DNA of 14,321 nucleotides from Gammaproteobacteria bacterium. Lineage in GTDB: Bacteria > Pseudomonadota > Gammaproteobacteria > SZUA-229. Positions 6,418-12,808 of this stretch are shown here, piece after piece (position 1 is the first letter of the stretch; every line of letters starts with the position of its first letter). The notes beneath the pieces were generated by a model, which made no database searches, was not told where the DNA came from, and saw only the letters and a list, made by a program, of their open reading frames with translations. The position numbers and the translations under genes were made by a program. Location of the stretch: positions 1 through 14,321 of the forward strand of contig JAGLQT010000059.1 in the NCBI GenBank assembly GCA_023136715.1, in the 5' to 3' direction.

Positions 6418-7164
6418 ATGGATGCTCCACTCACACTTGGCTCTGCTTTTCTATTAGGACTGTTCACCAGCCTGCACTGCGTTGGCATGTGTGGTGGCAT
6501 CATCGGTGCTCTGAGTCTTGGCTTGCCTGCAAAAATTCGCGACAACAAACTACAGCTGCTATTTTTTGTCGGCACTTATAATCTTGGCCGAATCATCAGT
6601 TACAGTCTTGCTGGCCTATTAGCTGGCGCAGTAGGCACTGAGATTTTAACTTCCGTCGGTTTTGAACAGGGGCATCAGATACTGCAATACATCGGCATTG
6701 CTATGATGATCAGCGTTGGCCTTTATCTCTCTGGCTGGTTACCGCAACTCGCCTATGTTGAAAGAATAGGCCGGCCTTTATGGAAAAAACTGGAACCTTT
6801 TGGCCGGCGATTATTACCCGTTTCCAATCCATTTAAAGCACTGGCCTATGGTCTGGTCTGGGGCTGGCTTCCCTGTGGCATGGTGTATTTTGTTTTGATC
6901 TGGGCTTTAAGCGCTGGCTCCGCCGTGCAAGGCGCACTATTGATGCTGGCTTTTGGCTTAGGCACATTACCGACACTACTAACGGCGGGATTCATGACTT
7001 CATGGCTGACGCGCTTTGCCAGCAATGCCAAAGTCCGAAGTATGGTTGGCCTAATTATTATTGCCATGGCCATCGGCAGCCTGTTTATTCCCATGCAGCA
7101 CAATAACCATGGTACTGCACAGCCAGATCAGATGGATCCCTCAGAACATATGCATCACCATTAA
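6418..7164 (+). CDS. TauE/SafE-like (UreH-like, DsbD_2) membrane protein with His-rich tail
   Basis: This 248-residue protein has six or seven hydrophobic helices. GLFTSLHCVGMCGGIIGALS (about residues 14-33) and VWGWLPCGMVYFVLIWALSA (about 142-161) are the two conserved cysteine-containing segments of the UreH-like/DsbD_2 family, commonly annotated as sulfite exporter TauE/SafE. Relatives often sit in cbb3 oxidase (ccoGHIS) clusters and are thought to move or handle a metal such as copper or nickel; no cco genes are visible here. The C-terminal 25 residues are rich in His and Met and end in EHMHHH, which would suit metal binding. The next gene starts 20 bases downstream, suggesting an operon. 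The ATG lies four codons before the family-conserved first helix. No clear ribosome-binding site or promoter was found in the 159 bases upstream. The transported substrate is unproven. Confidence 0.82.
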   Translation: MDAPLTLGSAFLLGLFTSLHCVGMCGGIIGALSLGLPAKIRDNKLQLLFFVGTYNLGRIISYSLAGLLAGAVGTEILTSVGFEQGHQILQYIGIAMMISVGLYLSGWLPQLAYVERIGRPLWKKLEPFGRRLLPVSNPFKALAYGLVWGWLPCGMVYFVLIWALSAGSAVQGALLMLAFGLGTLPTLLTAGFMTSWLTRFASNAKVRSMVGLIIIAMAIGSLFIPMQHNNHGTAQPDQMDPSEHMHHH

Positions 7165-7184
7165 GCCAACCCTGATTAATTATT

Positions 7185-7742
7185 ATGAATGAGCAACTAA
7201 AAAAACTAACTAATCAGGACGATATTTATGTCGTCCATTCTGAGCTGCTAAAAAAACTCAACCCGGTATTTTCCAAAGGATTTTTCGATCACTACCAACG
7301 CGATGATGTAGAACGCACACACCTATTTAATGGTCGCCATGAAAACACCTACTTAAACGAACAGCATATTCCTGAATTAGCACAACTCAAACAGGAGGCC
7401 TGCAAATTTGCCAATCAAATTCTGGGCACCGAAGATATCGACATGGGTTACTGGTTTAATCACATGCCACCGGGCGCGGTCACAACCTCACATCGTCATG
7501 ATGACGACGATGAACTACTCTCTGCTGCCTACTACATCAGCGTGCCCGAAAACTCCGGTGATTTCATTATCAAGACCAGCAACATTCCAGAGCAAGGTGA
7601 AACTATAAGAATCACCCCTACAGAAGGTAGCTTTCTCTTTTTCAAACCCAATATGATTCATGAAGTCACAGAAAACCTGAGTGATCAACATCGATTTTCC
7701 ATCGGCATTAATTTTGGAAAAAGAGACTACGTAGAATATTAA
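7185..7742 (+). CDS. Putative 2OG-Fe(II) oxygenase-like (cupin-fold) protein
   Basis: This is a 185-residue soluble protein with no signal peptide or membrane helix. The C-terminal half has the pattern of small 2-oxoglutarate/Fe(II) oxygenases (2OG-FeII_Oxy_5-like). It contains MPPGAVTTSHRHDDDDELLS (about 94-113), then AAYYISVPENSGDFII, then GSFLFFKPNMIHEVTE (about 148-163), then HRFSIGINF. Candidate iron ligands are His103 or His105 with a nearby Asp, and His159; Arg170 would bind 2-oxoglutarate. Such enzymes hydroxylate proteins or small molecules, and the substrate here is unknown. The N-terminal 80 residues are charged and helical and not recognised. It follows the TauE/SafE-like gene by 20 bases and precedes the glutaredoxin by 50. 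A plain cupin without oxygenase activity is the alternative. Confidence 0.62.
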   Translation: MNEQLKKLTNQDDIYVVHSELLKKLNPVFSKGFFDHYQRDDVERTHLFNGRHENTYLNEQHIPELAQLKQEACKFANQILGTEDIDMGYWFNHMPPGAVTTSHRHDDDDELLSAAYYISVPENSGDFIIKTSNIPEQGETIRITPTEGSFLFFKPNMIHEVTENLSDQHRFSIGINFGKRDYVEY

Positions 7743-7792
7743 CCCTCCAATCTAGCAGAATTACATTTTTCAGTTTCCTGCTATCATTAAGC

Positions 7793-8215
7793 ATGACCGA
7801 ACAAAGTCCCGAAGAAAACAAGCAAACAGCAACCTCAAGACGAGTTAATGCACTACCCGTGTTTGCATTGATTTTGATCGCCATTTTTGCCATTAACTAC
7901 AAGCCTTCTATCGAAGCCATTTATTGCAATACGGAAACGCTATCACCCAAACCAGATGTAATTATGCTCAGTACATCGTGGTGTCCTTTTTGCTATGAGG
8001 CACGAAGGTATTTTACTAACAATGAAATCAGTTATTGCGAATACGATATTGAAGTGGATGTTAAAGGTAAAGACATGTACGACCATGCAAACAGGTATGC
8101 AGACCAGACAGGCATGCCTTTGGGCACCCCGGTCTTATTTATTGGTGATCACCAGCTCAGCGGCTTTGATCAAAACCGCGTTGAAAAACTACTTTCAGAA
8201 GACAAAACATTATGA
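7793..8215 (+). CDS. Membrane-anchored glutaredoxin-like protein
   Basis: This 140-residue protein has a charged N-terminus with arginines (residues 1-17), one hydrophobic helix (about 18-36) and a glutaredoxin domain (about 54-138). The redox motif CPFC is at Cys64-Cys67 within STSWCPFCYEARRYF. The cis-proline loop GTPVLFIGD (about 111-119) and a C-terminal GFDQNRVEKLL segment complete the fold. Glutaredoxins reduce disulfides or glutathione mixed disulfides. By the positive-inside rule the short basic N-terminus stays in the cytoplasm and the redox domain would be periplasmic, which is unusual for a glutaredoxin. Two more cysteines occur, at about residues 45 and 82. The stop overlaps the next start (ATGA), so it is coupled to the TerB-family gene. 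Confidence 0.85.
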   Translation: MTEQSPEENKQTATSRRVNALPVFALILIAIFAINYKPSIEAIYCNTETLSPKPDVIMLSTSWCPFCYEARRYFTNNEISYCEYDIEVDVKGKDMYDHANRYADQTGMPLGTPVLFIGDHQLSGFDQNRVEKLLSEDKTL

Positions 8216-8667
8216 TGTTACGTGTTAAAAAATTTTTTGAATCCCGATTGCTCATCAGTGAAACAAGCTCGCAAAACGATATTGAGCACAAACTCAAACT
8301 GGGCTGCGCTGTTTTAATGCTAGAAGTGGTTCATGTTGACGATGAACTTCATGACAATGAAGCTCAAAAAATACGGCATCTACTACAGCAACAATTTGAA
8401 ATTAACGAGACAGAAACAGAAGAACTGTTAGCTATTGCGCACGAGAAAAAAACCAGTGCGACTGATTACCACCAGTTCACCAGTCTAATAAACCAGCACT
8501 ATTCACAGCAACAGAAAATAACCCTGGTTGAACAACTCTGGCATATTGCCTACGCCGACGACAGCATCGACAAATTTGAGGAACATCTGGTCAGGCGACT
8601 GGCCGAGCTGTTACACGTTCCACACCGCCACTTCATGCAAAGCAAACATCGTGCTGCCGATAGTTAA
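8212..8667 (+). CDS. TerB-family protein
   Basis: This 151-residue soluble all-helical protein contains the TerB/DjlA-like repeat. An acidic metal-binding-like helix pair sits around LEVVHVDDELHDNEAQKIRH (about 38-57) and again around AYADDSIDKFEEHLVRRLAE (about 114-133). TerB domains occur in tellurite-resistance operons and in many membrane-associated stress or envelope contexts; the name does not prove tellurite resistance. It starts within the stop codon of the glutaredoxin gene, with ATGATG giving two adjacent possible starts. Its stop overlaps by four bases (TTAA) the stop of the convergent gene on the other strand. Length is normal for stand-alone single-domain TerB proteins. Confidence 0.82.
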   Translation: MMLRVKKFFESRLLISETSSQNDIEHKLKLGCAVLMLEVVHVDDELHDNEAQKIRHLLQQQFEINETETEELLAIAHEKKTSATDYHQFTSLINQHYSQQQKITLVEQLWHIAYADDSIDKFEEHLVRRLAELLHVPHRHFMQSKHRAADS

Positions 8668-9410
8668 TGCAAAGTACTTTCTGCACCCCACATTTTATCG
8701 TATCGTTCCAGTACTTCACGCACAGACTCTGGATACCCAATCGCATCCATTTGCTGTAAACCTTCTTTAAAGAACGATCTGGCATCCTGTGGTAAATTTT
8801 TCACCAAAACATCGTACGCAGTTTCAATTAATTCTGGATCATGACTGCGAGTAGCAATAATACAGTAGTTCAAATGCAAAATACGCCAGGGGCGCATCGG
8901 ATTGGTCTGTTCCAGGTCCTGTCGCACAGCATCCGATACTGCTGGAAGAATGACCGCAATCGCCTGCGTCAATTCAGCTAACTTTTCAGGCTGGCGCAAC
9001 TCATTGGCATAATCAGCCAGCGCATTAACCACCAAATCCAGTTTATCCAGCCTGCCACCACATTTCGCCACCCACATTGCCACTGGTAAGGTCAAACGTA
9101 TCAAAGCCCTAACCTGAGTCATTGACCGATTATCCGTTCCCGTCTGCGCGTGCCCCAATAACCCCTCAATCAAGGTCATCACGTAATCGCCTATCTCTGT
9201 AATATCCTTCTCACCAATATCACCGTCAGAAGCAACATCTGCCTCAGCACGCGCCATCACATCAATCGCCTGTCTCATGGCATCTAAAAGACGCTCAGGT
9301 GAATTCTCGGCTTCCTGTGCTAGTGGTGAAGTATCAACTCCTTCACTAACGGCCATATCAAGCATCTGCCTGAATGTTTTTGCTTCAAAAGAATAATTCA
9401 TAAGCACCAT
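8664..9410 (-). CDS. Conserved-looking hypothetical protein, soluble and helical
   Basis: This is a 248-residue protein I do not recognise. It has no signal peptide or membrane helix, and is acidic and largely helical, with regular amphipathic periods (for example LAELTQAIAVILPAVSDAVR, about 154-173). Two Cys are visible, one in VAKCGGRLDKLDLVVNALAD and one in LHLNYCIIATRSHDPELIET. The last 50 residues, QDARSFFKEGLQQMDAIGYP and then VREVLERYDKMW, look like a helical-repeat end. Codon use and base composition resemble the neighbours, so it is probably a genuine lineage gene. It faces the TerB gene tail to tail with a four-base overlap and is divergent from gloA. MVLM gives two candidate starts three codons apart. 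No function is proposed. Confidence 0.8.
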   Translation of the reverse strand: MVLMNYSFEAKTFRQMLDMAVSEGVDTSPLAQEAENSPERLLDAMRQAIDVMARAEADVASDGDIGEKDITEIGDYVMTLIEGLLGHAQTGTDNRSMTQVRALIRLTLPVAMWVAKCGGRLDKLDLVVNALADYANELRQPEKLAELTQAIAVILPAVSDAVRQDLEQTNPMRPWRILHLNYCIIATRSHDPELIETAYDVLVKNLPQDARSFFKEGLQQMDAIGYPESVREVLERYDKMWGAESTLH

Positions 9411-9486
9411 TATGGAATAATGTTAAATAATTAAATAATATGGGCAATTTAGCACATCAACAGCAACTAATTTCAAGAGGAAATCC

Positions 9487-9879
9487 ATGCGATTACTCCA
9501 CACTATGTTACGCGTCGGCGATCTCGATCGCTCAATCAAGTTCTACACAGAAATTCTCGGCATGACACTACTGCGCCAGAAAGATTATCCCGAGGGCAAA
9601 TTCACGCTGGCTTTTCTTGGCTACGGCAACGAACAGGAAAACACCGTACTGGAACTTACCCACAACTGGGACACGTCCTCTTATGAGCTCGGTAAAGGTT
9701 TCGGCCACCTCGCGATTGCAGTTGATGATGTCTATCAGGCCACCGAGCAAATTCGCCAGCAGGGCGGAAAAATACTTCGTGACGCTGGCCCGATGAATGC
9801 TGGTAGCACCATCATCGCCTTTGTCGAAGATCCTGATGGTTATCAAATTGAACTGTTAACTGAAAAATCGATTTCATAG
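9487..9879 (+). CDS. gloA: Lactoylglutathione lyase (glyoxalase I)
   Basis: This 130-residue enzyme converts the hemithioacetal of methylglyoxal and glutathione to S-D-lactoylglutathione, the first step of methylglyoxal detoxification in the cytoplasm. The start MRLLHTMLRVGDLDRSIKFY is typical GloA. The four metal ligands of the Escherichia coli nickel enzyme are conserved at the same numbers: His5, Glu56 (VLELTHNW), His74 (GFGHLAIAVDD) and Glu122 (GYQIELL). The short length without the eukaryotic-type insertions places it with the Ni2+/Co2+-type bacterial enzymes. A good ribosome-binding site, AAGAGGA, lies about six bases before the ATG. The gene is divergent from the hypothetical 8664-9410 gene across 76 AT-rich bases, and 11 bases separate it from the next gene. 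Confidence 0.97.
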   Translation: MRLLHTMLRVGDLDRSIKFYTEILGMTLLRQKDYPEGKFTLAFLGYGNEQENTVLELTHNWDTSSYELGKGFGHLAIAVDDVYQATEQIRQQGGKILRDAGPMNAGSTIIAFVEDPDGYQIELLTEKSIS

Positions 9880-9890
9880 ACAACACCGTC

Positions 9891-10562
9891 ATGAAAAGAA
9901 AAACACTGATGTCCTGGAGCAGTGGCAAAGACAGCGCATGGGCCTTATACCAATTACAGAAAAATCCAGAAATTGATCTTGTTGGTCTTTTCTGCACAGT
10001 CAATAAAGAATTTGACCGCGTAGCCATGCACGGCGTAAGAGTGGAGCTATTACAAAAACAGGCAGACAGCATTGGCCTTCCTCTTGAAATAATTGAAATA
10101 CCCTACCCATGCAGCAATATCGAATACGAGGAAATAATGGGAGATTTCGTCGAAAAAGCAAAACAGGACAAGGTAGAACATTTTGCTTTTGGTGATTTAT
10201 TTCTTGAGGACATACGTAACTACAGGGAAGAGAAGTTAAAAAACTCTGGAATCAAAGCTATTTTTCCCATCTGGGGCATACCAACAAATGAACTATCAAG
10301 AGAAATGATAAATAGCGGCCTGAGAACTGTCATCACTTGCATAGACCCCAGACAAACCCCTAAAGAATTTACTGGTAAAGAGTTCAATGATAGCTTTCTG
10401 GATTCATTACCCGAAACCATCGACCCCTGCGGTGAAAATGGCGAATTCCACAGCTTTGTTTTTGATGGCCCTATGTTTAAAGAGGAAATAAACATTGTAG
10501 TAGGAGATATTATTCATCGTGATAATTTTATATTTGCGGACATTTTGTTAAAAAACACTTAA
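9891..10562 (+). CDS. Dph6-like ATP pyrophosphatase (PP-loop, adenine nucleotide alpha hydrolase)
   Basis: This 223-residue soluble protein has the PP-loop SWSSGKDSAWALY at about residues 8-20, which binds ATP and activates a substrate by adenylation. The C-terminal CGENGEFHSFVFDGPMF (about 180-196) is the signature of the Dph6/MJ0570 family, in which eukaryotic and archaeal members amidate diphthine on elongation factor 2. Bacteria do not make diphthamide, so the bacterial substrate is unknown. GDLFLEDIRNYREEKL (about 101-116) is the other conserved block. The gene starts 11 bases after gloA and may share its transcript. Length matches the single-domain form of the family. Confidence 0.88.
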   Translation: MKRKTLMSWSSGKDSAWALYQLQKNPEIDLVGLFCTVNKEFDRVAMHGVRVELLQKQADSIGLPLEIIEIPYPCSNIEYEEIMGDFVEKAKQDKVEHFAFGDLFLEDIRNYREEKLKNSGIKAIFPIWGIPTNELSREMINSGLRTVITCIDPRQTPKEFTGKEFNDSFLDSLPETIDPCGENGEFHSFVFDGPMFKEEINIVVGDIIHRDNFIFADILLKNT

Positions 10563-10572
10563 GATCGCACTT

Positions 10573-10606
10573 CGTCAATACGTGTAAAACATGGCGTCAA
10601 TATAAC
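10573..10606 (+). promoter_or_regulatory. Candidate promoter with duplicated CGTCAATA element
   Basis: CGTCAATA occurs at 10573-10580 and 10595-10602, 22 bases apart (about two helical turns). The second copy abuts and overlaps a -10-like TATAAC (10601-10606), 22 bases before the ATG of the small membrane protein gene. No good -35 was found at the right distance, so this may be an activator-dependent promoter or chance. Confidence 0.25.
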
Positions 10607-10627
10607 AAAAGTAAGAAACTAAAGAAT

Positions 10628-10909
10628 ATGGAAAAAATAGAAAAAATGCCCCTATGGGTCTTCCTCGCCTTTTCAAGCATCGAAACAAGAAAAGGCGCTT
10701 TAATACTAATCTGGGCATGTGCCATATTTTCCCTCTACTGTATTCCCTTCCCCCTGTTTTTTGAAAACACTGAATTGATTAAAACAATATTCCTGATCGA
10801 TGACTGGAGCTGGGTCGCCATGATGGCACCGATAACACTCTGGTACTGGATCAGCTTAAGGTGGGTAGATAATAATTCTGGCTGGAAAGAACCTGAAGCG
10901 AAGGCATAA
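10628..10909 (+). CDS. Small hypothetical membrane protein
   Basis: This is a 93-residue protein I do not recognise. It has two hydrophobic segments, at about residues 25-44 (LILIWACAIFSLYCIPFPLF) and 58-76 (WSWVAMMAPITLWYWISLRW), with a short charged N-terminus and a Lys/Glu-rich tail. It is rich in Trp, Phe and Ile. The start is weakly supported: there is a purine stretch (ACTAAAG) before the ATG, and a second Met at residue 7 is possible. It follows the Dph6-like gene by 65 bases. A short dispersed repeat begins nine bases after its stop. No function can be offered. Confidence 0.68.
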   Translation: MEKIEKMPLWVFLAFSSIETRKGALILIWACAIFSLYCIPFPLFFENTELIKTIFLIDDWSWVAMMAPITLWYWISLRWVDNNSGWKEPEAKA

Positions 10910-10917
10910 TTACAAAC

Positions 10918-10945
10918 CTGTTCACCGCAGAGAAAAACAAATATC
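10918..10945 (+). repeat. Short dispersed repeat, copy 1 (CCGCAGAG type)
   Basis: The sequence begins CTGTTCACCGCAGAG and continues AAAAACAAATATC. It matches the copy at 11489-11534 except for an internal segment of 18 bases missing here, plus a few substitutions. It lies just downstream of the small membrane protein gene, in the same orientation as copy 2. Intergenic elements with this CACCGCAGAG...CGCAGAGAAAA character are familiar to me from many gammaproteobacterial genomes, but that is recollection, not a search. Confidence 0.6.
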
Positions 10946-11002
10946 TTGATGGGATCAAAGTTAAAACCCTTCCCAACTTCTCGATTTACAGGTAAACAAA
11001 CA

Positions 11003-11473
11003 ATGGATGCACTGCATCAATATTTTGAATTCGCCACTTTTATCGTCACACTGCTTGGCGTACCCGCCGCCATCTTTATCTATACAAAAGAACAAAGATT
11101 ACAAAGAGAAGAAAAAGAATACGGCACCTATGATGCACTTGACGATAAATACATAGACCTGCAACAACTCTGCCTCGAATACCCGGAACTCAACATATTC
11201 GACACCCCGTACGAGACCCCAAGAAACCTCAGCGAAGAGCAACAGAAACAGGAAGAAGCCATCCTGCTAATCCGCATCTCCATCTTCGAACGTGCATTTT
11301 TAATGTATCGCCGCAGCCCCTCAAAATCAAAACTGGATCAATGGGAAGGCTGGGATGAAGAAATAAAGGAATGGTTAGAAAGAGATAACTTCAGAAAAAT
11401 ATGGGAAGAACATAGCCCGTATTTCGATAAGGCCTTTGCTGATAATTATAATCAGTTTTTAGCGACGGCTTAA
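11003..11473 (+). CDS. Hypothetical protein with one N-terminal membrane helix
   Basis: With the ATG at 11003 this gives 156 residues, MDALHQYFEFATFIVTLLGV and onward. One hydrophobic helix covers about residues 9-27 (FATFIVTLLGVPAAIFIYT), followed by a charged cytoplasmic-type domain starting KEQRLQREEKEYGTYDALDD. Conserved-looking blocks are DKYIDLQQLCLEYPELNIFD and a Trp-rich C-terminal part (WEGWDEEIKEWLERDNFRKIWEEHSPYF). I do not recognise a named family. The frame is open upstream to TTG 10946 and ATG 10949, but those codons abut or overlap the repeat copy and have no ribosome-binding site. The 11003 start is preceded by AGGTAA at a reasonable distance. Repeat copies flank the gene on both sides, which may reflect insertion of the gene or of the repeats. 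Confidence 0.75.
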   Translation: MDALHQYFEFATFIVTLLGVPAAIFIYTKEQRLQREEKEYGTYDALDDKYIDLQQLCLEYPELNIFDTPYETPRNLSEEQQKQEEAILLIRISIFERAFLMYRRSPSKSKLDQWEGWDEEIKEWLERDNFRKIWEEHSPYFDKAFADNYNQFLATA

Positions 11474-11488
11474 CTTCAAAGTCAAAAA

Positions 11489-11534
11489 CTGTTTACCGCA
11501 GAGCTCGCAAAGGACGCAGAGAAAAACATAAATC
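11489..11534 (+). repeat. Short dispersed repeat, copy 2 (CCGCAGAG type, full form)
   Basis: It begins CTGTTTACCGCAGAG, carries an 18-base segment ending in CGCAGAG, then AAAAACATAAATC. The internal GCAGAG occurs twice within it, so copy 1 looks like a deletion between these short direct repeats. It lies 15 bases past the stop of the preceding gene and immediately before an AGGAGGAGGA tract. Confidence 0.6.
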
Positions 11535-11540
11535 AATTGT

Positions 11541-11571
11541 AGGAGGAGGAACGAGAATATTAATATATAAT
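11541..11571 (+). promoter_or_regulatory. rnd upstream region: AGGAGGAGGA tract and perfect -10 TATAAT
   Basis: TATAAT at 11566-11571 ends seven bases before the rnd ATG, which would place a transcript start at or within a base or two of the start codon. A Shine-Dalgarno-like AGGAGGAGGA sits at 11541-11550, 28 bases before the ATG, too far for ordinary use. No -35 element is at the right distance. Either rnd is made from a leaderless or very short-leader transcript, or it is read from upstream and the purine tract is incidental. Confidence 0.4.
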
Positions 11572-11578
11572 CCCTTCC

Positions 11579-12673
11579 ATGAAACCCACACTCATCGAAG
11601 ATAACCAAACCCTCACCCAGTTCTGCGACAAATTTGTTACCGAACCACTACTTGCTGTCGATACTGAATTTTTCCGCGAAACCACTTACTTTCCTCATCT
11701 CGGATTAATCCAGATTGCGGCTAGTGAAGACATTATCTGCGTTGATCCGTTGGCATTTGATGCTCGCGAACAACTGCGTCGCCTGTTTTTTAACCCTGAC
11801 ATTATTAAAGTACTGCACTCCTGCTCGCAGGATATGGAAGTTTTATTTCAATACTTTGATGAATTACCCACCCCCATTTTCGATACCCAGATTGCGGCGG
11901 CGATGCTGGGTTTTCAGGATCAAATTGGTTACGCCAAACTGGTTGCGCTCGAATACGAGGTCGAGCTGGATAAATCACAAACTCGCACTAACTGGTTAAA
12001 GCGTCCCCTGACTGCAAAGCAAATTGAATACGCGGGTGAAGATGTACTCTATCTCTTACCCCTGTACGAAAAATTTAACCAGGCATTGAAAGATAAAAAC
12101 CGCGAAAACTGGTTGCAGGAAGATTGCGTACAACTCTGCGGTAACAGCCAACGGTTCCAGCCAGACATGGAAAATTGCTGGCAGCGCGTCAAAGGGTATT
12201 TCAAACTGGAAGGTGTGCAACTGGCGGTATGCCGTTCTATTGCACAATGGCGTGAGCGACTGGCGGTTGAACAGGATCTGACACGCCGCCGGATTATGGC
12301 GGATGATTTATTATTAAAACTTGCTGCCACTCAAGCCGATATCAAACAAATTAGTAACATCGACAGAAGCATTGCAAAATTTAGTCATGATGCACAGGAG
12401 GCACTGGCTCAAGCTATCGAAACGGGTTTGCAAACACCGGAGTCTGAATGGCCAGTGGTCAATCGAGATCGACCTTCTGCCGAAGAAAAAGCCCTGCTCA
12501 AACACCTGCAGGGCCTGGTACAAGATAAAGCCAAGGCACTCGATATTCATCAAAGCGTGTTGTGTTCAAAAAAGGAACTGGAAAAACTCATGCAGGGTTC
12601 GCGTCAGGGCAGATTACTCACTGGCTGGCGATTTGACTGTATTGGTCAGCAATTGTTAGCCGAAGTTGAATAA
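11579..12673 (+). CDS. rnd: Ribonuclease D
   Basis: This 364-residue 3'-5' exoribonuclease trims the 3' ends of tRNA precursors and other stable RNAs in the cytoplasm. The DEDDy exonuclease domain occupies about residues 1-170. Exo I is LLAVDTEFFRE with Asp28 and Glu30. Exo II is LHSCSQDMEVLFQY with Asp85. Exo III is YAGEDVLYLLPLY with Tyr151 and Asp155. A helical HRDC domain follows at about 210-290 (REREWRERL-type segment AQWRERLAVEQDLTRRRIMA), then a C-terminal helical domain ending GWRFDCIGQQLL. Length is close to that of the E. coli enzyme. An in-frame TAA at 11561-11563 with no intervening start codon fixes the ATG at 11579. The gene stands alone between hypothetical genes and the DUF4426 gene. 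Confidence 0.96.
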   Translation: MKPTLIEDNQTLTQFCDKFVTEPLLAVDTEFFRETTYFPHLGLIQIAASEDIICVDPLAFDAREQLRRLFFNPDIIKVLHSCSQDMEVLFQYFDELPTPIFDTQIAAAMLGFQDQIGYAKLVALEYEVELDKSQTRTNWLKRPLTAKQIEYAGEDVLYLLPLYEKFNQALKDKNRENWLQEDCVQLCGNSQRFQPDMENCWQRVKGYFKLEGVQLAVCRSIAQWRERLAVEQDLTRRRIMADDLLLKLAATQADIKQISNIDRSIAKFSHDAQEALAQAIETGLQTPESEWPVVNRDRPSAEEKALLKHLQGLVQDKAKALDIHQSVLCSKKELEKLMQGSRQGRLLTGWRFDCIGQQLLAEVE

Positions 12674-12737
12674 CACGTAGCTAATTATTCCGCTTGAGCA
12701 GGAACTTAATCGCCAGAAAAAAGCAAAAAACTAAACG

Positions 12738-12765
12738 TTGATAAACATCCTGATTGGACTACAAT
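12738..12765 (+). promoter_or_regulatory. Sigma70-type promoter of the DUF4426 gene
   Basis: TTGATA (12738-12743) and TACAAT (12760-12765) are separated by 16 bases. Each hexamer differs from consensus at one position. The expected transcript start is about 12772, giving a leader of about 37 bases that contains the Fur-like site and the CCGGAGG ribosome-binding site. Confidence 0.7.
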
Positions 12766-12775
12766 GGAATTGAAC

Positions 12776-12794
12776 GGTAATAAGAATCATTCTC
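12776..12794 (+). promoter_or_regulatory. Fur-box-like operator upstream of the DUF4426 gene
   Basis: GGTAATAAGAATCATTCTC matches the 19-base E. coli Fur consensus GATAATGATAATCATTATC at 15 of 19 positions. It includes a perfect inner palindrome AGAAT-C-ATTCT. It lies just downstream of the predicted transcript start and directly before the Shine-Dalgarno sequence, where a repressor would block transcription. Iron regulation of this gene is therefore likely but not proven. Confidence 0.6.
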
Positions 12795-12808
12795 CGGAGG
12801 TTTAAAAT

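Noticed and set aside
8212..8667. Tellurite resistance function for the TerB-family gene
   Set aside because: No other ter gene (terA, terC, terD, terZ) is nearby, and TerB domains occur in many unrelated contexts.
9891..10562. Diphthamide synthesis by the Dph6-like protein
   Set aside because: Bacteria lack diphthamide on their elongation factor, and no other diphthamide gene is present, so only the family name was kept.
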